64,000 bases of DNA from Cloeon dipterum (lineage: Eukaryota; Arthropoda; Insecta; Ephemeroptera; Baetidae), in contig NC_088787.1 of assembly GCF_949628265.1 (NCBI RefSeq), forward strand, positions 10,034,501-10,098,500. Reading direction: 5' to 3'. Shown here one piece after another: positions 62,344 through 64,000 of this stretch; positions within the stretch are counted from its first letter, which is position 1; each line of letters starts with the position of its first letter. The position numbers and the translations under genes are program-made. The notes beneath the pieces are model-generated. The model was not told the origin of the DNA. It did no database searches and worked only from the letters and a program-made list of their open reading frames with translations.

Positions 62344-63594
62344 GAGTTTTACTGATCTGATTGTGAGAGTGTGTGCGTCCGTGCGCAAAGACTTGACTTT
62401 TATCGCATCATTCAGCTGTTAAGTGCAATAAAAATACTAATTTATATACTCGATCTTCCAGTGTTTCACTTAAAGGAAAATTAATTCTGCTGTAAAATAT
62501 TCAAGAAATAAATTTTCATTCCTGTATTTAAGAAAGAGTGAATTTCCTGATCAATAAAAAAAGAAAAAATAATGACAAACAATAAATCCTATAAATTACA
62601 ACTCAATGCTCTTTTCCTGCTTTCTGAAACATGAAAATCAAATATATTATGCCTTACCAAAATTATACTTTTTCTTGTTTTTTACTAATATAATCTTCCA
62701 TGATAATCTTGCATCAACATTTTATTGTATGAAATTTTTAATATATTTTATTAGTTGGAATATCCAAACGTTTTTCGGGTTTTCCAAATTATTCTACTTT
62801 TTTATTAATTTGACATCCAACACATAGATGATTTTTTGCATAAAACAAGACACAAAATTATTAAAATTCAGAAATAAGGAAAATAAATTATTTTACAAAA
62901 TTATTTTTTTTAAATTTTCAAATAAAGTTTATCTACCATTATTTTTATTTTCCTATAAAAACTCCCGATGAAATTTTACTTGTTGCACGATGGAAATAAT
63001 ACTAGAGAAAAGCAGGATGATCTAAATTACAGTCTTGGAATTCGCGCTGCTCTTGCGTGTGTGGCTATGCGCTAGAATTCCTAAAAATTGAAGAAGGCAG
63101 AACATAGCTGAAGCGTGACCGCGCGCGATCACAGTCAAGAGGTGTTGCTGCATGATACCAATATATTATGCAATCAGGGGAAGCGCGGGAAAAAGTTGGG
63201 TTCTTGCTCTGCTCGCAACTCGCAATGTCGCAATAGCTCTCTGCTTGTCTCTGGCTGGTAGGTGTGCTGGAGAATGAAAAAAGTCGAGAAAGCGGGGAGA
63301 GCTGCAGCTTTAGCTGGCGCCGCTGGAGGGAGAGAGGAGAATAGACGAGTGTTACTCGTCGGAAGGAAAGTTTCTGAGTTGAGGACGCGACCGACTAGAC
63401 TAGACCACAGCGAAAAGTTGGCGAAGGACATCACCAGACTGACCAGACATTCCGGTCGTTTTCATCCTCCTAAACTTGGAAGAAGTAGGTGGTTTTATTC
63501 TACAGAACGCTTGGATATCGGGCTGGACGCAAAGAATTTGAGGAGTTGAAGCAAAGCGGAATACGCGTACATTCCAGCACCAGCAGTATGTCGC
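62344..63594. other. Intergenic region downstream of the Mab-21-domain gene
   Basis: 3' UTR to about 62450, then very AT-rich DNA to 63000. From 63030 to 63560 the composition is GC-richer, with an open frame at 63262-63549 (rich in Arg, Ala, Gly) that shows no family resemblance. It may be the promoter and leader of a gene beyond the right edge. Confidence 0.35.
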
Positions 63595-64000
63595 TATTAA
63601 TTTTTTTACATATTTAAATGTATGTACATTATTATGATAATAATTAATGTACATAATATGTGCGCATAATGTTTTATGATTGCGAGAAAGGTCATTGTTA
63701 CAATGAACAATGTTACAATGTGCATATTATGGATATTATTATGCACGTAACTCTCATTTCGTAGCACGTCGTTTATGATACATAATATATTACATGCATT
63801 GTTATTCCTAATTATCTAGATACTTACATTCGTCCATTTTAAATTATACAAAAATTATTTCTCCTGCGTTTGTCGATTCTTGTCTTATTAGTTTCAAAGT
63901 AAGCTTTTAATTTATGGTTCCCATGGCTTAATATTACATTAATGCGCATGCACTGCTATTCGTTTTTCCATTAGATACATACATTTATATAATATGTACA
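63595..64000. repeat. Cluster of AT-rich palindromes at the right edge
   Basis: Several inverted repeats in 400 bases: tgtacatta at 63623-63631 pairs with taatgtaca at 63645-63653; gtgcata pairs with tatgcac at about 63719-63747; cattgttacaatg and aatgttacaatg are near-palindromes repeated back to back; the words ataatatg and gcgcat recur. No coding frame. The region continues past the edge. Confidence 0.55.

Noticed and set aside
63262-63549. 95-residue open frame near the right edge
   Set aside because: No recognisable domain; more likely leader or promoter sequence of a gene outside the window.
1-64000. tRNA, rRNA, CRISPR arrays and viral insertions
   Set aside because: Scanned by eye for tRNA box B (GTTCGA-type) arms, rRNA-like blocks, regular spacer arrays and reverse transcriptase or integrase motifs; none could be supported.

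Overview
The window is nuclear DNA of an arthropod, most probably an insect. All genes are intron-split with GT-AG junctions, introns are often only 50-100 bases, intergenic DNA is AT-rich, and the gene set is animal: an apolipophorin-class lipid transfer apolipoprotein, an RNF146 E3 ligase, SUMO, brambleberry, lambda-crystallin and HSD17B12. The species cannot be fixed from the sequence. I rebuilt gene models by hand by joining exons at visible splice sites; every complete model closes in frame.

Left part (1-12.9 kb): four RNF146/Iduna-type RING-WWE ubiquitin ligase genes. One is cut by the left edge (minus strand, 1-583). It lies head to head with a second (plus, 2701-3758). A third is at 6554-7939 (plus) and the most canonical one at 10557-11562 (minus). 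The canonical copy is head to head with a small divergent SUMO gene (12484-12947). The three non-canonical copies have rewritten N-termini. The two of these whose WWE domain lies inside the window have lost residues of the poly-ADP-ribose pocket.

Middle (15.1-35.7 kb): one 74-exon gene coding for 4264 residues, a large lipid transfer protein. Its length and its C-terminal VWD plus VWA-like modules point to the lipid transfer particle apolipoprotein (apoLTP-II/I) rather than the shorter apoLp-II/I. It converges on a minus-strand brambleberry gene (nuclear envelope fusion, 451 aa, 35863-38161), which is head to head with CRYL1 (L-gulonate 3-dehydrogenase / lambda-crystallin, 39682-42573).

Right part (42.6-64 kb): HSD17B12-type very-long-chain 3-ketoacyl-CoA reductase (46427-52106), then a 1000-residue Mab-21-domain protein with a dual-acylation N-terminus and a long charged helix (53608-62343). 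The last 1.6 kb has no supportable gene but holds a cluster of AT-rich palindromes.

Two copies of a small hAT-like MITE with terminal inverted repeats and 8-base target duplications are visible, one placed exactly at a CRYL1 splice donor. Other dispersed repeat pairs lie around CRYL1, in HSD17B12 intron 1 and in Mab-21 introns. No rRNA, tRNA, CRISPR or viral element was found.
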